NCBI RefSeq assembly: GCF_013340935.1
Contig: NZ_WHOS01000026.1
Span: 36,302-100,301 of the forward strand
DNA from: Azospirillum melinis
GTDB lineage: Bacteria; Pseudomonadota; Alphaproteobacteria; Azospirillales; Azospirillaceae
Length of the DNA stretch: 64,000 nt
Direction of reading: 5' to 3'
Shown here: positions 1 through 7,256 of the stretch, piece by piece
How the letters are laid out: each line of letters begins with the position of its first letter
How positions within the stretch are numbered: position 1 is the first letter of the stretch
The notes under the pieces: generated by a model
Seen by the model: only the letters and a program-made list of their open reading frames with translations
The model's database searches: none
What the model was told of the DNA's origin: nothing
Translations under genes and position numbers: made by a program

Positions 1-1
1 G

Positions 2-88
2 ACCGGCACGCTGGGCCTGAATGCCCGGCTGGGCGAGGAGAACCGCCGCGATTACGGCGGCTTCGTCGGCGTCAGCGTCGGTTTCTGA
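2..88 (+). CDS. C-terminal end of a probable outer-membrane beta-barrel protein (partial)
   Basis: Only the last 28 codons lie in the window, read in the second frame and ending in TGA at 86-88. The tail alternates polar and hydrophobic residues and ends GVSVGF, with a C-terminal phenylalanine, as in the last strand of outer-membrane beta-barrels recognised by the BAM complex. The family cannot be named from this fragment. The coding frame is inferred from the following gene starting about 75 bases later on the same strand and from the barrel-like tail. Confidence 0.45.
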   Translation, partial: TGTLGLNARLGEENRRDYGGFVGVSVGF

Positions 89-162
89 CGAAAGGCGGGG
101 TGACCGGGAGCAACTCCGCTCCATATCAGGGGCGGATTTGCCAACGGGAGGATGACAGGGCC

Positions 163-858
163 ATGTCAGACGTGATGATCGATGCCGCCGATGGCGGCCG
201 TTTCTCAGCCTATGTCGCCAAGCCCACGGTGGCCCCCGCCGGCGGGCTTGTGGTGATTCAGGAAATCTTCGGCGTCAACGCGGTGATGCGCGAGATGTGC
301 GACTGGTACGCCTCGCAGGGCTTCCTGGCGGTGTGCCCGGACCTGTTCTGGCGCCAGCAGCCGGGCGTGCAACTGACCGACAAGACGCAAGAGGAATGGA
401 ACCAGGCCTTCGCCCTGCTGAACGGCATGGATCAGGACAAGGCGGTGGACGACCTCAAAGCAGCGCTGGCTTGGGTGCGTGGTCAGGACGGCTGCACCGG
501 CAAAGCCGGCAGCGTCGGCTACTGCCTGGGCGGTCGGCTGGCCTTCATGATGGCGACGCGGTCGGACGCCGATGCCAATGTCGGCTATTACGGCGTCGGT
601 CTGGAGGGGCTGCTGGGCGAAGCGGGGAAGATCGCCAAGCCGCTGTTGCTGCACATCGCGGAGAACGACAAGTTCTCCAGCCCCGAGAAGCGCGATGCGG
701 TGGTCGCCGGGGTGAAGGACAACAAATGGGTGACTGCCAAGGTCTATCCGGGCATGGACCATGCCTTCGCCCGACCGGGCGGCGAGCATTACGACCGCGA
801 TGCGGCCGACGAGGCGAACCGGCTGACGGTGGAGTTCTTCCGGACGCATCTGGCCTGA
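163..858 (+). CDS. Dienelactone hydrolase family protein
   Basis: A 231-residue alpha/beta hydrolase of the dienelactone hydrolase family, which in its founding members opens the lactone ring of dienelactones in chlorocatechol breakdown. The triad is visible: Cys121 in GYCLGG, Asp169 in AENDKF and His200 in GMDHAF, with the family glutamate at residue 34 (QEIFG). There is no signal peptide, so it should be cytosolic. The ATG at 163 is preferred over a longer in-frame start at 100 because GGGAGG at 146-151 sits 11 bases before it and the family's N-terminus (MSDVMI) begins there. No catabolic neighbours are present, so the true substrate is unknown; many family members are general esterases. 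Confidence 0.88.
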   Translation: MSDVMIDAADGGRFSAYVAKPTVAPAGGLVVIQEIFGVNAVMREMCDWYASQGFLAVCPDLFWRQQPGVQLTDKTQEEWNQAFALLNGMDQDKAVDDLKAALAWVRGQDGCTGKAGSVGYCLGGRLAFMMATRSDADANVGYYGVGLEGLLGEAGKIAKPLLLHIAENDKFSSPEKRDAVVAGVKDNKWVTAKVYPGMDHAFARPGGEHYDRDAADEANRLTVEFFRTHLA

Positions 859-985
859 CGCCAGCGCCGTTGACCGATTCCCTGAATAGTGGGATGCAAG
901 GGTCTTCCGACCCTTGCCCGAACCCCTGTCGGGTGAGCGCGGGAGGGCGTCGCCCTCTCGCCTCGATTTGTTTTGGAGCACTCCG

Positions 986-1813
986 ATGACCACGCCGCGC
1001 GCCGTTCAGGTCGGCGACCTGACCATTGCCAACGACCGTCCCTTCGTCCTGATCGCCGGCCCCTGCCAGATGGAAAGCCGCGACCATGCGATGGAGACCG
1101 CGTCCGCGCTGGTGGAGATGACCCGCGCGCTGGGCATGGGGCTGATCTACAAGTCGAGCTTCGACAAGGCCAACCGCACCTCCATCACCACCGCGCGCGG
1201 TCTGGGCATGGACAAGGCCCTGCCGATCTTTGCGGAAATCCGCGAGCGGTTCGGCTGCCCGGTCATCACCGACGTGCATGAATCCACCCAGTGCGCCCCG
1301 GTCGCCGAGGCGGTGGACGTGCTGCAGATCCCGGCCTTCCTCTGCCGCCAGACCGACCTGCTGATCGCCGCCGCAGAAACCGGCCGCGCGGTGAATGTGA
1401 AGAAGGGCCAGTTCCTGGCACCGTGGGACATGAAGAATGTCGCCGCCAAGCTGGTCGCCTCGGGCAACGAGCGCGTGCTGCTGTGCGAGCGCGGTGCCAG
1501 CTTCGGCTACAACACGCTGGTGTCGGACATGCGGTCGCTGCCGATCATGGCGGAGACCGGCTTTCCGGTGGTGTTCGACGCCACCCATTCCGTCCAGCAG
1601 CCGGGCGGGCAGGGCACCACCTCGGGCGGCCAGCGGGAGTTCGTCCCCGTCCTGGCCCGCGCCGCCATCGCCGTCGGCGTCGCCGCCGTCTTCATGGAGA
1701 CGCACGAGAATCCCGACTGTGCTCCGAGCGACGGCCCGAACATGGTCCCGCTGACGGACATGCCGGCCCTGCTGGCCAAGCTCCAGGCCTTCGACCGTCT
1801 GGCGAAGTCCTAA
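986..1813 (+). CDS. kdsA: 3-deoxy-8-phosphooctulonate synthase
   Basis: Condenses arabinose 5-phosphate with phosphoenolpyruvate to Kdo-8-phosphate, a precursor of the inner core of lipopolysaccharide; cytosolic. The 275-residue length matches the family. Visible signatures are IAGPCQMES near residue 24, KSSFDKANR near 56, TDVHE and ATHSVQ. Cys27 in GPCQMES is the position that binds metal in the metal-dependent class, where the E. coli type has Asn, so this should be a metal-dependent enzyme. The ATG at 986 has GGAG at 975-978. The gene is probably transcribed alone; the DUF192 gene follows after 91 bases. Confidence 0.95.
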   Translation: MTTPRAVQVGDLTIANDRPFVLIAGPCQMESRDHAMETASALVEMTRALGMGLIYKSSFDKANRTSITTARGLGMDKALPIFAEIRERFGCPVITDVHESTQCAPVAEAVDVLQIPAFLCRQTDLLIAAAETGRAVNVKKGQFLAPWDMKNVAAKLVASGNERVLLCERGASFGYNTLVSDMRSLPIMAETGFPVVFDATHSVQQPGGQGTTSGGQREFVPVLARAAIAVGVAAVFMETHENPDCAPSDGPNMVPLTDMPALLAKLQAFDRLAKS

Positions 1814-1904
1814 AACAGGCTTAATTTGGCTGAGGCGGGGCGCCGTGCTTCACTGGCGCCTCTCCCGCATCCACGGGTCAGGTCAGCCTTCGGGGACATG
1901 CATG

Positions 1905-2372
1905 ATGGTCGGTCGGAGTTTTCGGGGTGTGGTGGCGGCACTCCTGCTGCTGGTGGTCGCCTTCCCGGCACTGGCGCTGGAGACTTTCCAGAAATCCAAG
2001 CTGACCGTCGAGACGGCCGGCGGCGGCAAGTTCCGCTTCGACATCGAACTGGCGTTGACGCCCGGCCAGCAGGCACAGGGGCTGATGTTCCGCCAGTCGA
2101 TGGCCGCCGATGCCGGGATGCTGTTCATCTACGACCGGGTGCAGCCCGCCAGCTTCTGGATGAAGAACACCCTGATCCCGCTCGACATGCTGTTCATCGC
2201 TGCCGACGGCCGCATCGTGAACATCCATGAGCGGGCGGTGCCGGAATCGCTGGACTCCGTCAATTCCGACGGCCCGGTCAAGGCGATTCTGGAACTGAAC
2301 GGCGGCATGGCCTCGCGGCTCGGCATCCGTCCCGGCGACCGGGTGGTTTCCCCCGACATCGCCAAGCCGTAA
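1905..2372 (+). CDS. DUF192 family secreted protein
   Basis: A 155-residue protein with a clear Sec signal peptide: MVGRSFRG, a hydrophobic run of about 15 residues, then cleavage near ALALET. The mature part is one DUF192 domain with its conserved core: GLMFRQSM, MLFIYD, FWMKNTLIPLDMLFI and the closing GMASRLGIRPGDRV. The family is widespread and small; its biochemical role is not established. Two adjacent ATG codons (1902, 1905) are possible starts; the second gives the cleanest signal peptide. Forty bases upstream lies the kdsA stop region, and the export operon starts 92 bases downstream. Confidence 0.85.
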   Translation: MVGRSFRGVVAALLLLVVAFPALALETFQKSKLTVETAGGGKFRFDIELALTPGQQAQGLMFRQSMAADAGMLFIYDRVQPASFWMKNTLIPLDMLFIAADGRIVNIHERAVPESLDSVNSDGPVKAILELNGGMASRLGIRPGDRVVSPDIAKP

Positions 2373-2464
2373 GTCCCGACGTTGAAAGACGGCCCGCCGC
2401 CCATGACTTTCGCGTAAACTCGCCCAGATTGATCGCGCGGGCATGAGCGGCGCGGAGGGGCGCG

Positions 2465-4111
2465 ATGGCCAAGGGAGCAGGCAGGCAGGCGGCGATCTTT
2501 CTCGGACTGGCGCTCAGTGCCGCGGCCGGCCTGTCCGCCTATGTCGTGCTGGCGCGGGCCGAGCCCGGTCCGTCCTATCGTCTGGCGCGGGTGGAGCAAG
2601 GCCCGCTGGTCAGCGCCATCACCGCCACCGGCACAATGAGCGCGCTGGTGACGGTGGAGGTCAGTTCCCAACTCTCCGGCCAGATCGCCGAGCTTTATGC
2701 CGATTTCAACAGCCGGGTCACCAGTGGGCAGATCCTCGCCCGGCTGAACGGCGACCAGCTTGCCGCCCGGCTCGCCCAGGCCGGTGCCGATGTCGATTCG
2801 GCCAAGGCATCTCTAATCCAGCAGCAGGCCCTGCTCGACAAGGCGCGGGCCGATCTCGCCAATGCCAACGCCAGCATTGCCAATGCCGATGCGCAGATTG
2901 TCCGCGCCGACCTCGCCCAGCGCGATGCGGAGCGCGATCTGCGGCGGCGGCGCGATCTGCAGGGCCGCGGTGTGGTCGCCGCCGCCGATCTGGAAAAGGC
3001 GGAAACCGCTGCCCACAGCGCCCAGGCCCAGCTGATCGCCGCCCGCGCGCAGAAGCGGCAGGCTGAAGCGGCCGAGGCATCCGCCGAAGCTTCACTGGCG
3101 GTCGCCGGTGCCCAGGTGGAGGTCGCCCGTGCCCAGGTGGCCCAGCGCGAGGCGGCCTTGCAACTGGTCCGTGTCGATTTGAACCGCTCGGTGATCCGGT
3201 CGCCCATCGACGGCGTGGTGGTGAACCGGGCGGTCAGCAGCGGCCAGACGGTGGCGGCCAGCCTGTCGGCGCCCACGCTGTTCACCATCGCCCAGGATCT
3301 GCGGCAGATGGAGGTGCTGGCCAACATCGACGAGGCCGACATCGGCCGGGTCCGCGAAGGCATGGCGGTGCGTTTCACCGTCAACGCCTTCCCCGGCGAC
3401 AGCTTCACCGGCCGGGTGGCGCAGGTGCGCCTGGCGCCGAAGGAGGACCAGACCGTCGTCACCTACATCGTCGTCATCACGGTGGAGAATCCGGAACTGC
3501 GCCTGCTGCCCGGCATGACCGCCAACCTGCGCATCACCGTGGACGAGCGGCCATCGGCGGTGAAGCTGCCGAATGCGGCCCTGCGCTTCCGTCCGCCGGG
3601 CGTCGAGTCCTTCGCCGATGCGCCGGCGCCGACCACCGGTGGCCTGAATGGCGGCCGCGGCGCCGCGGCGCTGGAGGCTGCCGCCAAGCGGGTGACGGAC
3701 GGGCTGAAACTGGACGAGATCAAGCGGCGCGACATCGCCGCCCTGGTCGCCGAGGCCCGCGAGCGCTTCGCAGCACTGGATGCGGAAGGCGGCGATCCGG
3801 AACGCCGCAGAGTGGAGGCCAACGCCATCCGCACCGCGACGCTGGAGCGGATGGCCGGACTGCTCGACCCGGCGCAGCGCGACCGCTTCGAGTCGCTGGT
3901 CGATCCCGGCCGGGCAGCCGAGGCCACACGGACCGTCTGGGTACCCAGTCCCGGTAATGGGAGTCCTGTCGGTGTGCCGGTGCGGCTTGGCATCGGCGAC
4001 GGCAGCTTCACCGAGGTGGTGTCCGGCGACCTGCGGGCGGGGCAGGAGGTCATCACCGGCATCCTCGCCTCCGACCGCGACACCCGTCGGGGACCGCGCC
4101 TTGGCTTCTGA
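2465..4111 (+). CDS. macA: MacA-like periplasmic adaptor of an ABC exporter, with an extra helical insertion
   Basis: Membrane-fusion protein that would link the inner-membrane MacB-type ABC protein encoded next to an outer-membrane channel. It has an N-terminal membrane anchor (about residues 10-30), a barrel-sandwich hybrid half-motif near 60-100, a long alanine-rich coiled-coil hairpin (about 105-235), the second lipoyl half (SVIRSPIDGVVV near 242) and a beta-barrel domain to about 375. It is 548 residues, well above the 370-400 usual for MacA. The excess is mostly a charged helical stretch at about 395-485 containing LLDPAQRDRFESL, reminiscent of the LTxxQ motif of Spy/CpxP chaperones. 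It is translationally coupled to the ATPase gene. The transported substrate is unknown. Confidence 0.88.
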   Translation: MAKGAGRQAAIFLGLALSAAAGLSAYVVLARAEPGPSYRLARVEQGPLVSAITATGTMSALVTVEVSSQLSGQIAELYADFNSRVTSGQILARLNGDQLAARLAQAGADVDSAKASLIQQQALLDKARADLANANASIANADAQIVRADLAQRDAERDLRRRRDLQGRGVVAAADLEKAETAAHSAQAQLIAARAQKRQAEAAEASAEASLAVAGAQVEVARAQVAQREAALQLVRVDLNRSVIRSPIDGVVVNRAVSSGQTVAASLSAPTLFTIAQDLRQMEVLANIDEADIGRVREGMAVRFTVNAFPGDSFTGRVAQVRLAPKEDQTVVTYIVVITVENPELRLLPGMTANLRITVDERPSAVKLPNAALRFRPPGVESFADAPAPTTGGLNGGRGAAALEAAAKRVTDGLKLDEIKRRDIAALVAEARERFAALDAEGGDPERRRVEANAIRTATLERMAGLLDPAQRDRFESLVDPGRAAEATRTVWVPSPGNGSPVGVPVRLGIGDGSFTEVVSGDLRAGQEVITGILASDRDTRRGPRLGF

Positions 4112-4832
4112 ACCGGCCGAGCCTCTGATTACGGTCGAGCGCCTGACCCGCCATTACCGCATGGGGCCGCAGATCGTCCATGCGCTGGACGATGTCTCCG
4201 TCGTGATCCACCGTGGCGAGTTCGTTGCGGTGATGGGGCCATCCGGGTCCGGCAAATCTACCTTCATGAACCTGCTGGGCTGCCTGGACCGTCCGGACTC
4301 AGGCACCTACCGGCTGGATGGGCAGGAGGTGGCGGGGCAGGAGGGCACCGGACTATCCTCCGACGCGCTGGCGGCGGTGCGGAACCGCAGCATCGGCTTC
4401 GTTTTCCAGTCCTTCAACCTGCTGCCGCGGCAGACGGCGCTCGACAACGTGATGCTGCCGATGGTCTATGCCGGCGTCGGCCATGCCCAGCGGGTCGAGC
4501 GGGCACTGACCGCACTCGATTCGGTGGGGCTGCGTGAGCGGGCAAGGCACCGGCCGACTCAGCTCTCCGGCGGGCAGCAGCAGCGTGTCGCCATCGCCCG
4601 TGCGCTGGTCAACGACCCGCTGCTGCTGCTGGCCGACGAACCGACCGGGGCGCTCGACACCGTCACCAGCCTGGAGATCATCGGCCTGTTCCAGCGGCTG
4701 AACCGCTGCGGCATCACAATCGTGCTGGTGACGCATGAGCCGGAGGTGGCGCGCTTCGCCGGCCGTGTCCTGAACTTCCGTGACGGCCGGCTGATCGACG
4801 ACGTGAACCAGACCCCGGAGGCCGCGGCATGA
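4101..4832 (+). CDS. MacB-type ABC transporter ATP-binding protein
   Basis: A 243-residue nucleotide-binding subunit for the adaptor and permease on either side. Walker A is GPSGSGKST, the signature is LSGGQQQRVA, Walker B is LLLADEP, and the switch histidine is in VTHEPE. The N-terminal beta strand (LITVERLTRHYRMG) requires a start before the first internal ATG at 4161, and the TTG at 4101 is the best candidate, overlapping the adaptor's end by 11 bases with CGGGGA just upstream. In classic MacB the ATPase and permease are one chain; here they are two adjacent genes, as in LolCD and YknYZ-type systems. Confidence 0.9.
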   Translation: MASEPAEPLITVERLTRHYRMGPQIVHALDDVSVVIHRGEFVAVMGPSGSGKSTFMNLLGCLDRPDSGTYRLDGQEVAGQEGTGLSSDALAAVRNRSIGFVFQSFNLLPRQTALDNVMLPMVYAGVGHAQRVERALTALDSVGLRERARHRPTQLSGGQQQRVAIARALVNDPLLLLADEPTGALDTVTSLEIIGLFQRLNRCGITIVLVTHEPEVARFAGRVLNFRDGRLIDDVNQTPEAAA

Positions 4833-6061
4833 CCGCCTGGGACGCCCTGCGCGCCGCGCTCGATTCGCTGCGGGCCAACCCGCTGCGCAGCGCCCTGACC
4901 ATGCTGGGCATCGTCATCGGCGTGGCTGCCGTGATCGCCATGGTCGCGGTGGGCGCCGGTGCGCGCGATCAGGTGCTGCGCCAGATCGCCAGCCTGGGCA
5001 CCAACCTGATCATGGTGGGGCAGGGCAGCATTGCCCGGGGCGGTGTGAAGCTGGGCGCCGGCACAGCCTCATCCCTGACGGAGGACGATGCGCTGGCGGT
5101 ACTGTCGGAGATCCCCGGCGTGGTGGTGACGGCTCCGTCGGTGCGCTGGGGATTGCAGATCGTCGCCGGCAACCAGAATTGGGGCACCGTGCTGTTCGGC
5201 ATCACGCCCGACTATATGGATGCCCGCGACTGGAGTGTTGCGACGGGGCGCGGCCTGTCGGACGAGGATGTGGCGCAAGCCAACAAGGTCGTGGTGCTGG
5301 GCCAGACGGTGGTGCGCAACCTGTTCGGCGGCGGCGACCCCATCGGGGAGCCGGTGCGGGTCTTCTCCACCCCGCTGACCGTCGTCGGCGTGCTGGCGGA
5401 GAAGGGGCAGAACACCCAGGGACAGGACCAGGACGACGTCATCTTCGTGCCGCTGTCCACCGCTAAGCGCAACATTCCGGGAATGGCAAAGAGCAACCCG
5501 CGCTTCATCCACACCATGGTGGTGAAGATGCGCGACGGCACCGACATGGCCGAGGCCCAGGCGCAGATCCGCGACCTGCTGCGCCAGCGCCACCGGCTGG
5601 TTGCCGGCCAGGACGACGATTTCTGGATGCGTGACCTGTCGGAGGTGTCGGCGACCCGTGATGCCTCGTCACGCGCCCTGTCCTTCCTGCTGGCCGCCGT
5701 GGCGGCGGTCTCACTGCTGGTCGGCGGCATCGGCATCATGAACATCATGCTGGTGTCGGTGACCGAGCGCACGCGGGAGATCGGGTTGCGGATCGCCATC
5801 GGGGCGCGGCGGCGCGACATCCTGGTGCAGTTCCTGATCGAATCGACCACCCTGTCGCTGATCGGCGCCGCCGTCGGCGTGGCGCTCGGCATCGGCACCG
5901 CCATGGGCGTCGCGGCTCTGGCCGGATGGCCGACGCTGATCCAGACCGACTCGGTCGTTCTGGCAGTGGTGGTCAGCGGTATCGTCGGTGTGTTCTTCGG
6001 CCTGTACCCCGCCAGACGGGCTGCCCGCCTCAACCCGATCGAGGCGCTGCGGCACGAATAG
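4829..6061 (+). CDS. MacB/FtsX-type ABC transporter permease
   Basis: A 410-residue permease with the type VII ABC layout: one N-terminal transmembrane helix (about 20-45, after DSLRANPLRSALTMLGI), a large periplasmic domain of the MacB_PCD type (about 50-270), then three C-terminal helices carrying the FtsX signature, including GGIGIMNIMLVSVTERTREIG and the end motif LYPARRAARLNPIEALRHE. It overlaps the ATPase gene by 4 bases (ATGA), so the three genes at 2465-6061 form one operon for a mechanotransmission-type exporter of peptides, antibiotics or lipoproteins. No outer-membrane TolC-like gene is present in the window. Confidence 0.92.
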   Translation: MTAWDALRAALDSLRANPLRSALTMLGIVIGVAAVIAMVAVGAGARDQVLRQIASLGTNLIMVGQGSIARGGVKLGAGTASSLTEDDALAVLSEIPGVVVTAPSVRWGLQIVAGNQNWGTVLFGITPDYMDARDWSVATGRGLSDEDVAQANKVVVLGQTVVRNLFGGGDPIGEPVRVFSTPLTVVGVLAEKGQNTQGQDQDDVIFVPLSTAKRNIPGMAKSNPRFIHTMVVKMRDGTDMAEAQAQIRDLLRQRHRLVAGQDDDFWMRDLSEVSATRDASSRALSFLLAAVAAVSLLVGGIGIMNIMLVSVTERTREIGLRIAIGARRRDILVQFLIESTTLSLIGAAVGVALGIGTAMGVAALAGWPTLIQTDSVVLAVVVSGIVGVFFGLYPARRAARLNPIEALRHE

Positions 6062-6434
6062 CCGCGAGGTCGGCCTTCACCTCGCCCGTCAGCACGACCA
6101 GCGGTGCCTTGCTGCGCGCCAGCCATAGCGCCAGCCGGCCGACCCAGACCACTTCCCGCGGAACCGCCAGCAGCGCCGGCTGCCGTTCCGCCACCACGCG
6201 CGCCAGGGCGAGGGGGGATGTGGCGGCATGGCGCTTGGCAAGGTCGATCTGCCCGACGGTGGGGTCCAGCTCGGCGCGCAGCGGTCCTCCGCCCATCGGC
6301 GCCACTACATCCACCGCAGCGCCTGCTCGCTGCAGTTCGTGGGCGAGGTCGATGGCGGAGCGGCGGTCAGGACGGTCGGCAAGGTCTGGCTGGAACAGGA
6401 TGATGGCGAGTGGTGCAGGGGTGAGTGATGGCAA
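6030..6434 (-). CDS. Truncated glycosyltransferase-like protein (N-terminal domain only)
   Basis: A 134-residue frame with a TTG start and a tail that overlaps the permease gene by 32 bases. It opens with AIILFQPDL, followed by RRSAIDLAHELQRAGAAVDVV, then GPLRAEL and a VVLTGEV strand, the same order of elements as the N-terminal Rossmann half of GT4-type glycosyltransferases. The C-terminal half, which holds the nucleotide-sugar site, is absent, since the frame ends about 25 residues after the last strand. It may be a decayed remnant or a spurious frame in GC-rich DNA; amino-acid composition favours a real remnant. No clear ribosome-binding site precedes the TTG. Confidence 0.42.
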   Translation of the reverse strand: MPSLTPAPLAIILFQPDLADRPDRRSAIDLAHELQRAGAAVDVVAPMGGGPLRAELDPTVGQIDLAKRHAATSPLALARVVAERQPALLAVPREVVWVGRLALWLARSKAPLVVLTGEVKADLAAIRAAAPRSG

Positions 6435-6548
6435 CGAAACGGATCCGGAACGGTGTTGACGACAGGCTGTTGAGCGACCGAATGCCGCAGCGAACGACCG
6501 GCAGGGCAGGCGGGATGGAAAAGACCGCGAAAGCGGTGCGCCCTCCGC

Positions 6549-6577
6549 TTGCCGTGGGCGTGGCGTTCGTGTATCTC
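6549..6577 (+). promoter_or_regulatory. Probable sigma-70 promoter for tRNA-Pro
   Basis: TTGCCG at 6549-6554 and TATCTC at 6572-6577 are 17 bases apart, placing transcription start a few bases before the tRNA at 6590. Both hexamers match the consensus at four of six positions. The call is from pattern and position only. Confidence 0.5.
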
Positions 6578-6589
6578 ACAACGCGGCGA

Positions 6590-6667
6590 CGGGGCGTAGC
6601 GCAGTCTGGTCAGCGCGCCAGTTTTGGGTACTGGAGGCCCCCGGTTCGAATCCGGGCGCCCCGACCA
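6590..6667 (+). tRNA. tRNA-Pro (anticodon UGG)
   Basis: The full cloverleaf can be drawn: acceptor CGGGGCG pairs with CGCCCCG, the D arm is GCGCAGTCTGGTCAGCGC, the anticodon stem CCAGT/ACTGG encloses the loop TTTGGGT with anticodon TGG, and the T arm contains GGTTCGAATCC. The CCA end is encoded at 6665-6667. It reads CCA and, by wobble, other proline codons. Confidence 0.97.
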
Positions 6668-6742
6668 TCGCCAGAGGACAAATCCGCGTCCAAGCCATGG
6701 AGCCAGGACGCAACGGCAGGCATTTGGGGAGACGAGCGAGCC

Positions 6743-7039
6743 ATGAACGTCCGGATCTATCAGCCGAGCAAGACGGCCATGCAATCCGGCCGGGCTAAGA
6801 CTCACCGTTGGATGCTGGACTACGAGATCGAGACGCCGCGCCGTCCGGAACCGCTGATGGGCTGGACCAGCTCCGGCGACACCCTGAACCAGGTGCGCTT
6901 GTCCTTCGAGACCAAGGAAGAGGCCATCGCCTTCGCGGAGCGCGAGGGTTGGAGCTATACCGTGCAGGAGGCTGCGGTCCGCCGCGTCCGTCCGCGCAAC
7001 TACGCCGACAACTTCCGCACCGACCGCCCGCGCTTCTGA
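6743..7039 (+). CDS. NADH dehydrogenase accessory subunit, NDUFS4-like (ETC complex I conserved region)
   Basis: A 98-residue protein matching the ETC complex I subunit family (NDUFS4, 18 kDa or AQDQ subunit), an accessory subunit of respiratory complex I shared by alphaproteobacteria and mitochondria. Recognisable features are the start VRIYQPSKTAMQSGRAKTHR, WMLDYE, PLMGWTSSGDTLNQVRLSF, EEAIAFAEREGW and the end RPRNYADNFRTDRPR. It acts at the peripheral arm of complex I on the inner membrane. GGGGA at 6727-6731 precedes the ATG. It sits between two tRNA genes, away from any nuo cluster, as is common for this gene. Confidence 0.93.
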   Translation: MNVRIYQPSKTAMQSGRAKTHRWMLDYEIETPRRPEPLMGWTSSGDTLNQVRLSFETKEEAIAFAEREGWSYTVQEAAVRRVRPRNYADNFRTDRPRF

Positions 7040-7103
7040 TAGCCTATGCGACAGCCGGTATCGGCCCGAGTCGCGACCGGCATCCGGGGAGAAACCGGGA
7101 TAA

Positions 7104-7180
7104 GGCCCCATAGCTCAGTTGGATAGAGCAGCCGCCTTCTAAGCGGCAGGTCGCTGGTTCGAATCCAGCTGGGGTCGCCA
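7104..7180 (+). tRNA. tRNA-Arg (anticodon UCU)
   Basis: Acceptor GGCCCCA pairs with TGGGGTC with one G-U pair; the D arm is GCTCAGTTGGATAGAGC; anticodon stem GCCGC/GCGGC encloses CTTCTAA with anticodon TCT; the T arm contains GGTTCGAATCC. The CCA end is encoded at 7178-7180. It reads AGA, a rare codon in this GC-rich genome. A strong terminator follows 25 bases later. Confidence 0.97.
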
Positions 7181-7205
7181 TCTCGGCAGTCCGTTTCAGA
7201 ACAAC

Positions 7206-7233
7206 AAAAAGCCCCGCTTCGGCGGGGCTTTTT
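7206..7233 (+). terminator. Rho-independent terminator, probably bidirectional
   Basis: GCCCCGC (7211-7217) pairs with GCGGGGC (7222-7228) around a TTCG tetraloop, flanked by five A on the left and five T on the right. It can end the tRNA-Arg transcript on the plus strand and the chemoreceptor transcript on the minus strand. Confidence 0.92.
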
Positions 7234-7256
7234 GTTTGCGGCCGGGAGGCTGGCGC

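Noticed and set aside
6447..6471. GGAAC-N16-TGTT upstream of tRNA-Pro
   Set aside because: It points toward a tRNA and a housekeeping respiratory gene with a good sigma-70 promoter in between; a chance match is likely.
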